Below are positions 40,926-51,705 of a DNA stretch of 64,000 nucleotides, in pieces (the stretch's first letter is position 1; each line of letters starts with the position of its first letter). The DNA comes from Agrypnia vestita (taxonomy: Eukaryota > Arthropoda > Insecta > Trichoptera > Phryganeidae). The position numbers and the translations under genes were made by a program. The DNA is taken from assembly GCA_016648135.1 (NCBI GenBank), contig JADDOH010010161.1, positions 1 through 64,000 on the forward strand. Reading direction: 5' to 3'. The notes below the pieces were generated by a model. The model saw only the letters and a list, made by a program, of their open reading frames with translations. It was not told the origin of the DNA and searched no databases.

Positions 40926-41545
40926 TATTATTGGGATAATTAGGTTCACTTCATTTTCAATATTGCTCCATTATTTTATACTTGAATAACGAAAGGTACA
41001 TAAAAAATGCAAATTGAACAAAACAAAACGATGAGAATCATTTAAAGAAGAAATAGATACCTACTATAAAATGAAAAAGATGTTAATAGATGTAAATTGG
41101 ATCACCATAACACAAGGATAATAGCCAAATACAATGATTTTTAAATACAAAATTTTAAATGGTTGAATACCAAAATACCTGAAATAATAAACTGAAATAA
41201 TAATACTTAAAATAATAATATTGAAATATTTTGTATGTGTGTTCTGACAACATAATTAATTACTGGATTTACATATTAAAATATAGTCAAAAATATATAC
41301 TGGTCTATAAAGAGAATTGAAAATTGAAAATAATAATTTTCTTCACAACCAACAGTAATTTTAAGTATGCGTTATATCCTGATGAAGCGTTTGTATGCCC
41401 TAATATATATTGATTATTATTATTTAAAACAGGTTATATACAATTTTATTAATATTTAATTTTTACACAAATCAAAGAATATAATAATATTGTTGTGTTT
41501 ATAAATGTCTCTAATCGCCAGTCGTGCATAGATATTGAGTTGAAT
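40926..41545. other. AT-rich, with a degenerate hammerhead-like relic
   Basis: ATCCTGATGAAGCGTTTGTATGC at about 41378 has CTGATGA, extra A and a short GCGT/ATGC stem, but GAAA is lost. Otherwise AT-rich. Confidence 0.3.
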
Positions 41546-41547
41546 TT

Positions 41548-41700
41548 GGTAGCCTCCATAGACCAGTGGACCTGACACTGGGTTATCTTACGAAACGTTA
41601 AGGGTTCGATTCCTGGTGAGGTCACAATAAATTTTTGTGATTTTTTTGGAGCCTGGGTAACTTGCAGACGTGTGCAGTCAAAACAATGAAGCATGAATTT
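41548..41700 (+). mobile_element. tRNA-derived SINE, family 1, decayed
   Basis: GGTAGCCTCCATAGACCAGT head, B box AGGGTTCGATTCCTGG, GTGAGGTCACAATAAATTTT and GGAGCCTGGGTAA body; the tail differs (AAAACAATGAAGCATGAATTTC). Confidence 0.65.
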
Positions 41701-41995
41701 CACGTAGATATATATTTTGGAAAAAAATTAAATTAAAATATAATTTCCGTATATTATTCCTATTGTAATTAATATTCAGATTATAATATATCTTCATACT
41801 GTGTCAGGTAAATGTGTAATTTAGTTTTTTCCCAAAATACACATGTCTACCTAAAACTTATGCTTCAATGTTCTGACTGCACGCCCCTGGTGCTTTTTGT
41901 AGTCTTTCGCTGCCTGTAGTAATTGATAGCCTATTTTAGTGCTAAAAAATTATATATTAATAACTTTTCAAAGCAAGAAAACACTTTGTGGCTTG
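41701..41995. other. AT-rich, no recognised feature
   Basis: 41850-41905 holds a loose inverse of the SINE 3' flank (ATGCTTCAATGTTCTGACTG) suggesting a local inverted duplication with 41670-41695. Confidence 0.35.
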
Positions 41996-42223
41996 ACATT
42001 ATAAGAAATTTAAGAATAAATTAAATACTATGTTTTAAACCACTTTATTGCTATATATTTATCAACTAGTTTCGGTTGGACTCAACCTTCATCAGGACAA
42101 TTATAATATAGACAGTCTATATTATAATTGTCCTGGAGAAGGTTGAGTCCAACCGAAACTGACAAATATACAGCAATAAAGTGGTTTAAAACATAGTGTT
42201 TAATTTATTCTTAAATTTCTTAT
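41996..42223. repeat. Near-perfect palindrome of two head-to-head hammerhead-like units (family a)
   Basis: Arms of about 114 bp meet at about 42112 (GACAGTCTATATT centre). Each arm runs AATTTAAGAATAAATTAAA, ACTATGTTTTAAACCACTTT, ATTGCT..., then the hammerhead-like unit pointing away from the centre. The left-arm unit (minus strand) has an intact core; the right-arm unit (plus strand) has CTGGAGA in place of CTGATGA. Confidence 0.75.
42056..42101 (-). ncRNA. Hammerhead-ribozyme-like motif (family a)
   Basis: Minus strand: stem I TTGTC pairs with GATAA (one G-U), core CTGATGA (42095-42089), one extra A, stem II GGTTG/CAACC with loop AGTC, GAA, self-complementary ACTAGT as stem III, U17 giving a GUU triplet. 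All conserved core bases are present apart from the added base before stem II. The mirror copy at 42132-42165 is mutated in the core. Confidence 0.55.
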
Positions 42224-42635
42224 ATATTATTATTTTTTACTAGGAGTATTTTTACTTTTAGGATCCATCTGAATGTTGATCGGAGTTAGAAGTCGGGCCA
42301 TTTTGACTTTTTGTTTGTTCTGTTATATTGTGTACAACTATGTTCCGAATGTTAAAAAGTGCAAGTTTAATGGAAAATGACACCTTTTTGCTATATTTAT
42401 ACACAAATAGAAAGTTTTGCGTTTATGTGTAATCAATTTTGTGCAAAAAAAAAGAAATATTTTGGTTTCCAAACTTTACGGATAATTTAGGTTAATTTAT
42501 CTAACATTAATGTGCTATAAATATTCATATGAGGAAAATAAAAAAAAGTCACATTTAAGAATGTCATACATATAAAAAGAATATTGCTTTAAAGACTCCA
42601 AATGAAAAATATGGATATATCACACCAACGGCGAC
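42224..42635. other. AT-rich, no recognised feature
   Basis: No gene or repeat recognised. Confidence 0.4.
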
Positions 42636-42639
42636 ATCT

Positions 42640-42870
42640 GTACTAGTTTATGGGAATGACAAATTTTCTAATCACCGAGGGCGGTAGTAAAAAATAAAGA
42701 TAAACAAAGATACACAACTTCCAAATTTTGATAGATAGTCTAACGATAGGTCATAAGACTTATGAACGCCCAAAAAAAAACTTACACCACACCTACTTTC
42801 CGCTATAAAAAAATATAAAAATAATAAAATAAATAAAAAGTTTCGTCTCTATGAGACATCCATAATATAT
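42640..42870. mobile_element. MITE family D, copy 3, right half
   Basis: The right end AGTTTCGTCTCTATGAGACA at 42839 and GCGGTAGTAA, ACGATAGGTCATAAG interior match the family (compare 53210-53510). An A/T-rich insertion sits in the right TIR (42807-42838). The left end is not identified. Confidence 0.5.
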
Positions 42871-43054
42871 ATATATTGATTAATCATATTTTTATTCACA
42901 AAAATACTGACAATGTTAAAAATTTTGCTGCTCATCTCACTAGGGTAAAAATAACTGTCTCGAGATGAGTGCTAGCTTTACATCAGTAAGACATCATCAC
43001 ATTACGAAGACAAATACTAAGCTACTGATATAAGTCGTAACTTCCGTAACATTT

Positions 43055-43170
43055 CACCCAAAGCGTGAAGAATATTTTCTATTCTAAATTAAATGAAGAA
43101 GATTTCCTTAAAGTATTTGCTATTAGCAACGAGACACCATGTATGTATTTTCAATTACTATACAAATAAT
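43055..43170 (+). repeat. Unclassified repeat H, copy 2
   Basis: CCCAAAGCGTGAAGAATATT, TTTGCTATTAGCAACGAGAC match 3225-3345. Confidence 0.45.
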
Positions 43171-43274
43171 CAATAGGTTAATGTCCCCGATATACAGTTA
43201 TGGTGTAAAGTTATTATATTATTATGCATTGATTTAACATTTATTAATAGAACTAGCTTAATGTACCATAAAAA

Positions 43275-43435
43275 ATGACGGAAATTGGTTCGCGACTTTA
43301 CTAAGCCCTAGTATATATTTATAGTATCTTTTTGGCGGTCCACAGAGAGGCGGCCGTGGCAACATGCGTAGAGCAGCCGGTTCACAACAAAATTACGGAT
43401 GTTATATGAAATTACGGACGACGGAAATAATTACG
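43275..43435 (+). repeat. Unclassified repeat I, copy 2
   Basis: Matches 40741-40925 as described there; a GC-richer centre (AGAGAGGCGGCCGTGGCAAC) is in the same position. Confidence 0.45.
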
Positions 43436-43659
43436 TTTGATATGTTGTGATTTGTTTATAGCAACAATCTGCGTTTTATGGAAATTGGTCAATAATTATA
43501 TTTCTGTCGTTATTTGTAACGACCAAAGCTTAGAATATTCTATTTATAACCAATGGACCCAACAAATATCTGCATATGTTGTGTTTATGTACTGCGATAC
43601 AAGTTTATTGCATTTGATTAATGCATAACGTAAAAGTATGAGGAAAAAGATTTTTTTTA

Positions 43660-44015
43660 CAAAAAGTGCACCGTTAAAAATTAATGGAGATTTTAGAAAG
43701 CAACGGCTTAATGGGAAAGACATGGGATTAACTGGTAACCTCTTCTGGTATCCAAAGGCTGTATTAGAGTGGAAGCTGAATTGATAATGAACGCAGATAG
43801 TTGCCGTGGTGTCCGGCAAGGATGCACACTTTCTCCTCTCTTCTTTAATATGCATTCAATTTAACATAATTAACATAAATAATAGTCAAATAATCAACAA
43901 TATTCACTATGCTGATGGCACTAACTTCAAGCCGATGCGACGGCAAGGAAGACCTGCAAGGATTATTGGAGAAATTATTTTTTACTTCTTCGATAACAGC
44001 AGAAAAACTTTGTAG
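43660..44015 (+). pseudogene. LINE reverse-transcriptase domain relic
   Basis: One frame reads RVEAELIMNADSCRGVRQGC followed by TLSPLFFNMHS, the RT motif with invariant QG..LSP. After a shift, IINNIHYADGTNFKP is the catalytic YADD box with the second Asp changed to Gly. Upstream fragments (KDMGLTGNLF) fit the same protein. It is dead by frameshift, stop and active-site change. It then breaks into unrelated sequence (GRPARIIGEI). Confidence 0.72.
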
Positions 44016-44084
44016 CAACACTATTTATATTAATAAAAAGAAAACACTTAGTAAAAAATAACTTTTTTTTTCTTCTTCTTCAAA

Positions 44085-44465
44085 TATAGCAAATTTATTT
44101 TGTGGTGACATAATTATAATTTATGTAAATTAACTTTGTAAACACTACTTATTTATTGAAAAAATTCTCTGAAAAATTGTTTCGAAGCCAATGGCTTCTT
44201 CGTCAGGATAACAAAAATAAAAATAAAATTTAAAAATCGAAGTGTAGATCAAAATATTCAAAAGTTATTAGTTATTATTATAAGTTATTTATATTATCAT
44301 TTTTCATATATAACTTTTTAGTATTTTGATCTATACTTCGATTTTTAAATTTTATTTGTGTTATCCTGACGAAGAAGCCATTGGCTTCGAAACATGTTGA
44401 ATTTTTTCAATAAATAAGTGGTGTTTACAAAGTTAATTTATATAAATTATAACTATTTTTTTAAT
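44085..44465. repeat. Foldback repeat family b with hammerhead-like motifs in both arms
   Basis: Arms of about 140 bp: left TAACTTTGTAAACACTACT ... AAATCGAAGTGTAGATC, right its reverse complement from about 44322 (GATCTATACTTCGATTTTT) to 44450. Each arm has CTGACGA, A, GAAGCC-ATT-GGCTTC, GAAAC. The CAATAAATAAGTGGTGTTTAC tail matches the copy at 37240. Confidence 0.72.
44360..44405 (+). ncRNA. Hammerhead-ribozyme-like motif (family b)
   Basis: CTGACGA (44366-44372), one extra A, six-pair stem II GAAGCC/GGCTTC over ATT, GAA, self-complementary ACATGT as stem III, U at position 17. Stem I pairs for only two bases (TC/GA), weaker than in families a and d. The opposite arm has the same core at 44206-44200 (minus strand), but its stem III is lost. 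Confidence 0.5.
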
Positions 44466-44799
44466 TATTGTAAAGTAAAACTTGCAGAAATTTTGATATT
44501 AGAATTAAGGAGCATTTAAGATGTTTAAATAGCAATAACTAAATATTCTCAATATGCTAATCATATTTTGAAAATAAACCATTTTTTGATATTAACAATG
44601 GTTTTCTAACTTGACATAGAAATTACATACCTAGGTTTTTAGTTGGATAAATTTGAAATTTTAGAAATTATAAAATGTGCTAATAGCAAATTAAACATAA
44701 AATAAATTACCAGATCCTTTTTGCGAATAGTTACATTTTAAATTAGTTTTCAAATTTGTTCTTAATTAGCTCCAATAAATTTATTTTTTGTTTTTCAAG
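44466..44799. other. AT-rich, with a reverse family b trace
   Basis: CCAGATCCTTTTTGCGAATA near 44712 is the reverse complement of the family b interior. Nothing else recognised. Confidence 0.3.
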
Positions 44800-45026
44800 A
44801 CAAGTTTCCGTCGTCGGAGCAATACTGAATGTTGAAGATTTTGTCTATGGTATCACACGCTCGAGCGACCGTCGATGAAGTTTATCAATATTTCGTTTTA
44901 GAAATGAATCAGACTCACGAAGAATACTTATGTATAACGAGAAAGATTATTTGTAAATGTTTTGAGGATTGTCTAATTTTTCAGAGACCATTTGAAGAGC
45001 AACATCAGGTACGTAATTTTTTTTAA
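44800..45026 (+). CDS. Candidate exon or short open frame, function unknown
   Basis: The ORF from ATG 44829 encodes 65 residues beginning MLKILSMVSHARATVDEVYQ and ending FQRPFEEQHQVRNFF. A polypyrimidine tract and AG (44785-44799, TTTTGTTTTTCAAG) lie upstream, and CAG|GTACGT at 45006-45014 would be a good splice donor after EEQHQ. Codon composition looks less AT-biased than its surroundings. I do not recognise the protein, and an in-frame stop lies just before the ATG. It may be a first coding exon, a transposon fragment or chance. Confidence 0.22.
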
Positions 45027-45760
45027 AAGATTAGGTAAAATCTATCGAATCTCTAGTCTTATGTATGTATCAAATATATCGCTTGGACTTGGACGATATA
45101 TCAGAGATTTACAAAATTTTCTGTGAATTTTGTCTATTCTGATATGTTCGTTGTTTCAGAGGTAAGTTTGAAGAACTTTACAAGTTTGTACAACTCTAGA
45201 AATGGAAATAACATTTTTTTATGTTCTATCTCTTTAATTTTCTAAGACGCGTTTCGCCTTATGAGAGCATTATCTATTTAAATAGTTTACATTCAATAAC
45301 TTATATTTTATTGGAAAATTTTATGTATTTATTAGAAAAGTATTGAAAAGAGATTCTCTTTTCATTCGAAAAATATTTAGATTGATAATTGTTTTTATTT
45401 CCATATGTGTATTCTGATATGATATATGATATATTGTGAACTTCCTGACTAGGTAATATATTTTTCCACGTGAAGTTATCAATCCTAAAGCGATCAATGA
45501 AATATTTGTGAATGTTTCCTGTATTGGAAGAACATGCATGTGCGTGTACACATAAGCCGTTTAAATATTTCTCACGCGTTCATTGCCTATTACGAAGGCT
45601 TTCATGATGGGTTGGAAAATAGATGAAGCTGTCCGCATCTCCTCAGCGCTCTGCCGTGTGATGTGGTTGCGCTAAATTATTAAACCGCATCATTGAAATA
45701 CCATCTGACACTCCATGTCCAGCTATTGTAATTGCTAATACACCCTCACAACAAAATCTG
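45027..45760. other. AT-rich, no recognised feature
   Basis: No gene or repeat recognised; a mid-GC patch lies at 45590-45680. Confidence 0.35.
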
Positions 45761-45764
45761 GGAA

Positions 45765-45980
45765 TTTCGTTAGTTTACGAAAATCTCTTAAAGCCTTTGT
45801 TATTATTATCTTATTTTTGCCCCACTAGTTTTGTTTTTTTGCACAAGAACGTTGAAACAAGTTGACTAATATCTTTGTTTCTTGCCAAATTTTTAAAATA
45901 ATTAATCATTTCATTTGTCTTTTTCAAAAAATTTTAAAATAGTCGCATTTTATTTTATTTTCTATTTGTCACTATTTATT
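45765..45980 (+). repeat. Unclassified repeat J, copy 2
   Basis: Matches 34362-34590 as described there. Confidence 0.5.
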
Positions 45981-46194
45981 TTTCGTTATTTAAAGCTATC
46001 GTGATCGAACTGCTGCCAATTATTGTGAAAGATGGCATGAGTGATAGTCAAGTTAATTAACCTTTTGGGTTGACGACTTCCATTATAACCAGTTTTGGCA
46101 TAGTTTTCAATAATATACATATAATAATATATCCTACTAGCTTGTATACATCCGTTGAATGAGTTGAAATTTTTCAATACAAGAGGCATTGAAA
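45981..46194. other. AT-rich, no recognised feature
   Basis: Contains a 67-codon minus-strand open frame of no recognised family. Confidence 0.3.
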
Positions 46195-46345
46195 ACCATA
46201 AAGGGGTAGTCAGATGCAGAGGCGCGGATTGGGTGACATTATCCAGGACAGAAGAATGTACAGCTTAAGCATGAGGAGAGCTGACCCCAACAGTCGACGA
46301 TGACAGAGAGTTGAGATGAAGCCAGGGAGAGGAAGAGTCATTGAA
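46195..46345 (+). mobile_element. LINE tail fragment
   Basis: A frame reads GSQMQRRGLGDIIQDRRMYS, then RRADPNSRR, stop and KPGRGR. The same order is seen at 30325-30435, there followed by a GAA run. Clade unknown. Confidence 0.4.
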
Positions 46346-46483
46346 AACCTTCTAAAAATTTTACTGTCAGTCTGTTACTAAAATCTACTGGAAACTCCCT
46401 GATGTTATAGGCCATTGTCATAAGTCGTGAAAAAATATCCCCAGTAAGCCCTTTGCTATGCCCATAGAATCTTTCATCACAAG

Positions 46484-46665
46484 CTTGCTAGTCTAGTGGT
46501 TATGACCCTCGCCTAGCGATCCAGTGGTCGGCGGTTCAAGCGCCGTTCCAGAAAACCAGCATGTTGTCCCATTTTCGTAGAACAAGTGTTTAGCTAAGTT
46601 TGAAAATAGCACTTATATTTTAACGACGCGCGTTAAGTTTTCGAATCTCTTATTTAAAAAAGTAT
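46484..46665 (+). mobile_element. tRNA-derived SINE, family 2
   Basis: AGCTTGCTAGTCTAGTGGTT (A box), GCGGTTCAAGCGCC (decayed B box), CCATTTTCGTAGAACAAGTG and TTAGCTAAGTTTGAAAATAG body, A-rich end. Confidence 0.7.
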
Positions 46666-47478
46666 GTACATATATATTACTGCATATATGAGAACATAGA
46701 ATTGGTGTTTTTCTAGGTTGGACCACATTTTTTGTGGACGACATTCATCAGGAAACATACGCCGATGTTTCGGCACGATATCAAGGCTTTGTTTCAGAAA
46801 TACGGTATAATCATACATCTCCTATAGCTGAGGTGTGCCTAAACACAGCATACGATATTAATTATATTTCGAAAATCGTTACTTTTAAAAAAAAAATATT
46901 AAAGAAGGGAGAGGGGGAAATATTTTAAATAAGACAATTAAAATCCTAAAACCCATAATTGCATAATTCATGGAATGTTTTCTGGACAGCGTGACTTTGG
47001 AAGACGCCGGTCCTCACGGATGAAGAATCGACGACATCTGTCTGAACATTCAACGGTGCTTTTCCGGTCGGCTGTCAACATGATAAGTACAGCCTTCGTC
47101 CGGTAATCAGTGAATTGAGGAGAATTGTGATGCGGATATAAAAATGCAGCTAAAATCAAAAAGCATGATATTCTTAAAAACGTGTTCTGTATTAGAATAG
47201 GCTAAGGGGTCAGTGCGAAGATAGGATTATAACTGCACTTTCTGCAAACGCCTATAAATTTAGCATATTCTGTCGAGAACCGCACTTCTGGTCAGTGGCG
47301 TCAATTTGAATGAATTTCCCATAAATGTTTGCATCGGAGTGGGCCCACGAACAGCATCCCACTTATACAGATCGTTGCAGAGGTCAATACGCATTTAGAA
47401 TTGACATTTTTGCACGGTTTTTCAAACATAGTTTTCGCAACGTTGTAAGTGTATAATTTTATTATATTATTATAATTA
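46666..47478. other. No recognised feature
   Basis: 46720-46800 and 47000-47130 are GC-richer than the surroundings but match nothing recognised. Short open frames on both strands are uninformative. Confidence 0.35.
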
Positions 47479-47479
47479 T

Positions 47480-47960
47480 TTTGTCACGGGATCGCCAAAG
47501 TAGGAAACAAGAGAAAGAAAAAAAAAAGATTTTTATTTATTTCCAACGTAACTAAATAAGTACTCAACTGGGGCACTGTTCTCTATTCACAATACTTTTG
47601 CACTAATCGCTGGTCTGTGAAAAACTGTATACTTCTCTATTCAGAATATTCGCATGTCTGTAATGGCTTCATTTACTATCGAACGCCCGATAGGTACTCT
47701 TGTAATGTATTTCACTGGCCGCACTGAATCGCTTGTCGCTTCTATGGAATCGCCGAATAGTTAAAATAAAACTGCCCGACTCAATGGCGTCGTTCCACTT
47801 ATGTACAGTTTAGGGTTTCCAGACGTTTCGCGAATCTAGTCGGCATTTTCAGCGTTTATTTTAGACCCTTATAGTAATTTAAAATTTACTTTAAGACGTC
47901 CAGAGTGCTGGGAACTCCTAGATTATGTGTAATTCCTTACTAATTTACAATTTAACTAAT
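47480..47960 (+). repeat. Repeat G, LTR-like copy
   Basis: Starts TGTCACGGGATCGCCAAAG (compare TGTCACGGGACG at 58035) and shares GCACTGTTCTCTATTCAC-, ACTATCGAACGCCCGATAGG- and TTTACTATC-type segments with 15075, 31805, 54290 and 58034. A solo LTR is plausible, but ends and target duplications are not established. Confidence 0.4.
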
Positions 47961-48724
47961 TTACATAGTATTATATTTAACCAGAATTGCATTACGAATC
48001 GTCAACATCTATTATAATTATAATGTATATGTATACATGTGTATGTGTGAATATATTTATACACTTACACATATAATAACTTTTATTCATTTATTTCATT
48101 TTAATATATTATATGTCATTCAATTTACAATATAACTTTAATTTTTATTCCGAAGTTATATTGTTTTCCAACATTACATAATTTTTACTTTATCATATAT
48201 TCATTCATGCTTTTATGTTCTTAAATTATAAAAAAAGGTCAAACTATTTTTTTATAATTCATTTAATTTGTTTTGTATTTTTAGACTGTTTATTTTATTA
48301 ATTTCATTTGTTTATTTTACTATTTATTTTATGCATGTCTATCTAGCTTCTAATTTAGTTAAATTGTTTTATATTCTTAATACTGCTTATATTAAGATTT
48401 TCGTACTATGTTCTTTGAATAGTTTATTTTATTCTGTTTTTTAATACTGTTGATATAACTAACGTTTTTCATATTGATTTTTTTATAATTTTTATTTATT
48501 TTGCCCTTCCTTTTATACTTTTTATAGTATTTTATCTCACAACACAGAAAATACATTAAAATGTGAGGCGGTTTCTCTAGAACAAGCCTAGCCTAAGTGA
48601 TAAATCGTCAGGATTTCTTCCTGTAAATATTTTTTTGAAAACAATAAAAATATATAAAAATCAATACAATAAGCAACTTTACACTGACAATCAAAAATGC
48701 GCCATAGGGCTAGTTGAAGTAGTT
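47961..48724 (+). other. T-rich tract resembling a LINE 3' UTR
   Basis: A long T-rich, stop-dense region ends GAAAACAATAAAAATATATA at 48634-48655, with AATAAA as a possible polyadenylation signal; the style is that of the LINE 3' end at 32990-33311. No coding remnant was identified. Confidence 0.3.
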
Positions 48725-49500
48725 ATAATAATAATTGGATCATAATAGCGCTGTTTTCGTAAGTACTCACCTCAAAGGCCCATCATAAAAAATATATACT
48801 TACAGGCTAAAAACTGTATTTACTACTAATTATAAACTAGTTACATGGAAAAAATGGAGAGAGTGCCAGGAAGAATTAGATATTTTCACGAAGTGCATAC
48901 TAGGAGTGGGCAACATGAGATAGTGTGTTTATAACGGTCTGATTCTATAGGTTTTTATATGATTATCTAAAGTGCGTCTTTAGTTGTTTTTGTACTGTGA
49001 GAATTGTCACCGAAATTAATTTTGTGGACGCGATTTATTAAATTTTATGTAATAGATGTTGATGCCAAGCGAAGTGTTAGTTATCTTTTATTTGCGACAG
49101 AAGTCGGTAATGTATTGGGGGGCCATGTTGTGAATAGCCTTAAATATTGTGAGGCACAACATAAATTCAACATTCTCTGAACATTTAAGCCAGTGAAGGT
49201 TTTGAAGATGGTGTGAGATATGCGCAAACTTTGAAACGCCGGTAATGAGTCTTGTGGCTGCATTAAATACATAATGTATATTTACATCGACCTATATTAT
49301 TATTTCTTGTGAACTTTGTTTCCAGATATTTAAACTGTGCAAATACATCCCTTACAATGAATAGTGATAACGGTTGCGGTGTATGCAGTATAAACTGTAG
49401 GAAACGAGTAAATTATAAATATCTAATCAAAAGTTGGAGAGTTATTGCAATGCCTAAACAATACTCATTCAATATTCTCTGGATACTTTTGGACCGAAGT
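48725..49500 (-). mobile_element. CR1/L2-like LINE fragment, copy 2
   Basis: Reverse-strand equivalent of 10448-11195: QYLRLFTTWPPNTLPT and SLRISHTIFKTFTGL frames mirror those near 10690-10830; the nucleotide match runs from the GCTATTATGATCC 3' region to the TTGAGTATTGTTTAGGC segment. Confidence 0.6.
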
Positions 49501-49611
49501 CGAGTGGTAATATGAATATAATCAATGTTTTTCATAAATATTGTATATATAATAAATATAATAATGAATATATTCAATGTTTTTCATAAATATTGTCATG
49601 TTCTCGCGGAG
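49501..49611. repeat. Tandem duplication of about 52 bp
   Basis: ATCAATGTTTTTCATAAATA at 49521 recurs (TTCAATG...) at 49573, giving two adjacent copies of an AT-rich unit. Confidence 0.5.
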
Positions 49612-50520
49612 GTGGGGTTTTAAAAGAAACCTTTCTATTAATAATTATCACCTTTATTTGGAACTAAGTATTTAATACAAAAATTGTTTTCTTGAACTTT
49701 TTAGGTAGCTTTCGAAAAAGCACAATTTTTCGTTTATTTGTCACTCCAAGAACAAGAATTCACTTAATAATTTGTTCACTTCTGACACTTACAAAACTCG
49801 CATATTCTTTCTGTCTTCTTCTGAGAAAACACATACTTCCTCTTTAATCGTACGCAGTGCGTTATAGTGTTTTCGAAAATAATCCGGGTCAATTCAGTCC
49901 CTTCTAAACCGATTAGGAACATTCCCGAACATCCGATAAGTACAAAAAATTATGCGATTTATGTTATAATATTTAACCTTTTCTTTAATTATTTTTGTCC
50001 AACTAAACCAGGAAATCATTAATAAATAAGCTATATTTAAAGAAACCGATAACTTTTTATTTGGCTCATAAATATTAATGTGATTGGTTTTGATGCAAGA
50101 TACAGAAATGGACGTAAAACCAGTTAGATAAAAATGTAGAAAGTTGCAAATTCTAACTAATTTGGTCAAATAGTTATCGCCGTAAATAATAGCGGTAAAT
50201 CTATTAAGGAATTTGAGAAGTAGTAAAAAAATTATTAAAGATTTTAGTTTTTTGACAATTTTTTTAGAAGAGGCAAACAACCGTAGCAATATTATATTCA
50301 AATAACCTGTCTATTATAAATCAGACTATGACTTAAATTCGTTTTTTTGTGTGGGATTCGTTGTGTCGCCTATTAAAACGGATTATTGATGTCTTTTAGT
50401 ATTTTTAATATTTATCGCAAATATTATTATGGTTAATCATTAAAATCAAATTGATTATAGAATATGTTTATATACCTACATTAGAATGACTAATAGTGTG
50501 ATGTATTTGTAAACAACAAA
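49612..50520. other. Unassigned; possible LTR-like stretch then AT-rich DNA
   Basis: 49596-49870 (TGTCATGTTCTCGCGGAGG to AATTCAGTCCC) is TGT-initial and GC-richer, as an LTR might be, but no partner exists here. The rest, with a 135-codon minus-strand open frame at 49894-50301, is AT-rich and unrecognised. Confidence 0.3.
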
Positions 50521-50524
50521 TACT

Positions 50525-51660
50525 TAGAATAAGTGAATGCGTTTGTGTACTTGGGAAGTATGTTTAGTAGAGATGGCAAGGCTGAAAACGATATCTAAAG
50601 AGAATGACTGCGCATTACAAGGTAAATGGTGCTCTGAATGCCATTATGGCTAATAAGAACCTGTCAAAAGAAGCAAGACTAGTGGTACATAATGGCGTTC
50701 TAGTGCCAACTCTGATGTACGGAAGTGAATACGGTAGAAATGCGGTCACTAAGGCGCTTGTGTGAAAAATCTTTGGTCGATCGAGTTTCACACGAGGAAT
50801 GAACAAATTAGAAGTGAATGTAATGCTGGCCGTAGTTCGGTAGACAGAATAAAGAAAGAAGTTCTGAGATGGTTTGGTCATGTAGAACGTGTGAGCAAGG
50901 AAATAATGGTTCAGAAAATATATGGGGCGAGTGTTGAAGGCAACAAGAATAAAGGGCGTCCACGAAGGACCAAGCATGATCAAATACATACTACAAATAT
51001 TGGAGGATGGCTCTTTTATCACTCACCCTATTTATTAGAGCAAATAGGTTTAAGTTGTCCTACATACTCAATGCGTTCAAATAATTTATTTTACCAAAAT
51101 TTTAGTAAGACTAACTATTTAAAAAATTGTTTTGTAACTCGTTCCACTTCAAAATACAATCTATTAAATTCTACAAATAATCTAGACATTTTTATTGACA
51201 ATTTGCTTTTATTTAAAATGAAACTCCGTAATCTCATTTACGATTATTGAAATAAATTTAATACTTCTTTAATTGAATCCCATTCCCTCCCTCTTCCCAC
51301 CCCTCCCACTTTATGCATTATCATAATTTAAATCTTTGAAATATTCATTATTTATCACAAATTCTTTATCATTGTTTTTTACTTGTTTTTTTTTACCAGC
51401 TTCGAGGAATCTTCACTGGTCATATTTAACGAATATTTTTTTGATATTATATAATTTTTTTATTACATTGTACTGTATGTTTCCCAAAATAAAAATAAAA
51501 CTAATTAAAAATAAAAAAAGCCTCAACAACCGTAGAGCTTGCATGAGAAAATGTAGTAGTAGTTAATGTAGCCGAAGCAAAATTGATATGCCAAAATAGA
51601 ATAATGGCGTTCTATCCTCTCTACCTATCCCTATGGGGAAATGGCGTGATGTTTAGTTAG
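50525..51660 (+). mobile_element. LINE family 1, copy B, interrupted
   Basis: Pieces in order: VYLGSMFSRDGKAENDI, VNGALNAIMANKNLSKEA, ARLVVHNGVLVPTLMYGSE, NAVTKALV, VLRWFGHVERVSKEIMVQKI, YGASVEGNKNKGRPR, then LEDGSF. After a 490-bp insertion it resumes SLNNRRACMRKC and ends with GGGGAAATGGCGTGATG and TTAG. The 5' part of the C-terminal domain is better preserved than in other copies. Confidence 0.78.
51022..51518 (+). mobile_element. Second LINE 3' end inserted in copy B
   Basis: It enters after GATGGCTCTTT and exits at AAGCCTCAACAACC. Its start keeps an open frame with RSTSKYNLLNSTNNLDIF and FKMKLRNLIYDY before a stop, reminiscent of the FK..LR end of CR1/L2-type proteins, and it ends in an A-rich tail (AAATAAAAATAAAACT, AAATAAAAAAAG). 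Confidence 0.55.
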
Positions 51661-51705
51661 TTTGGCTACGTTAAGGTATTATTCACACGTTGAGCTATAC
51701 ATACA
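51661..51705. other. Short spacer
   Basis: Sequence between the LINE tail and the hammerhead-like motif; nothing recognised. Confidence 0.3.

Noticed and set aside
46712..46770. Hammerhead-like sequence around CATCAGGAAACAT (minus strand CCTGATGAATG)
   Set aside because: CTGATGA is present, but no stem II or GAAA follows at a workable distance.
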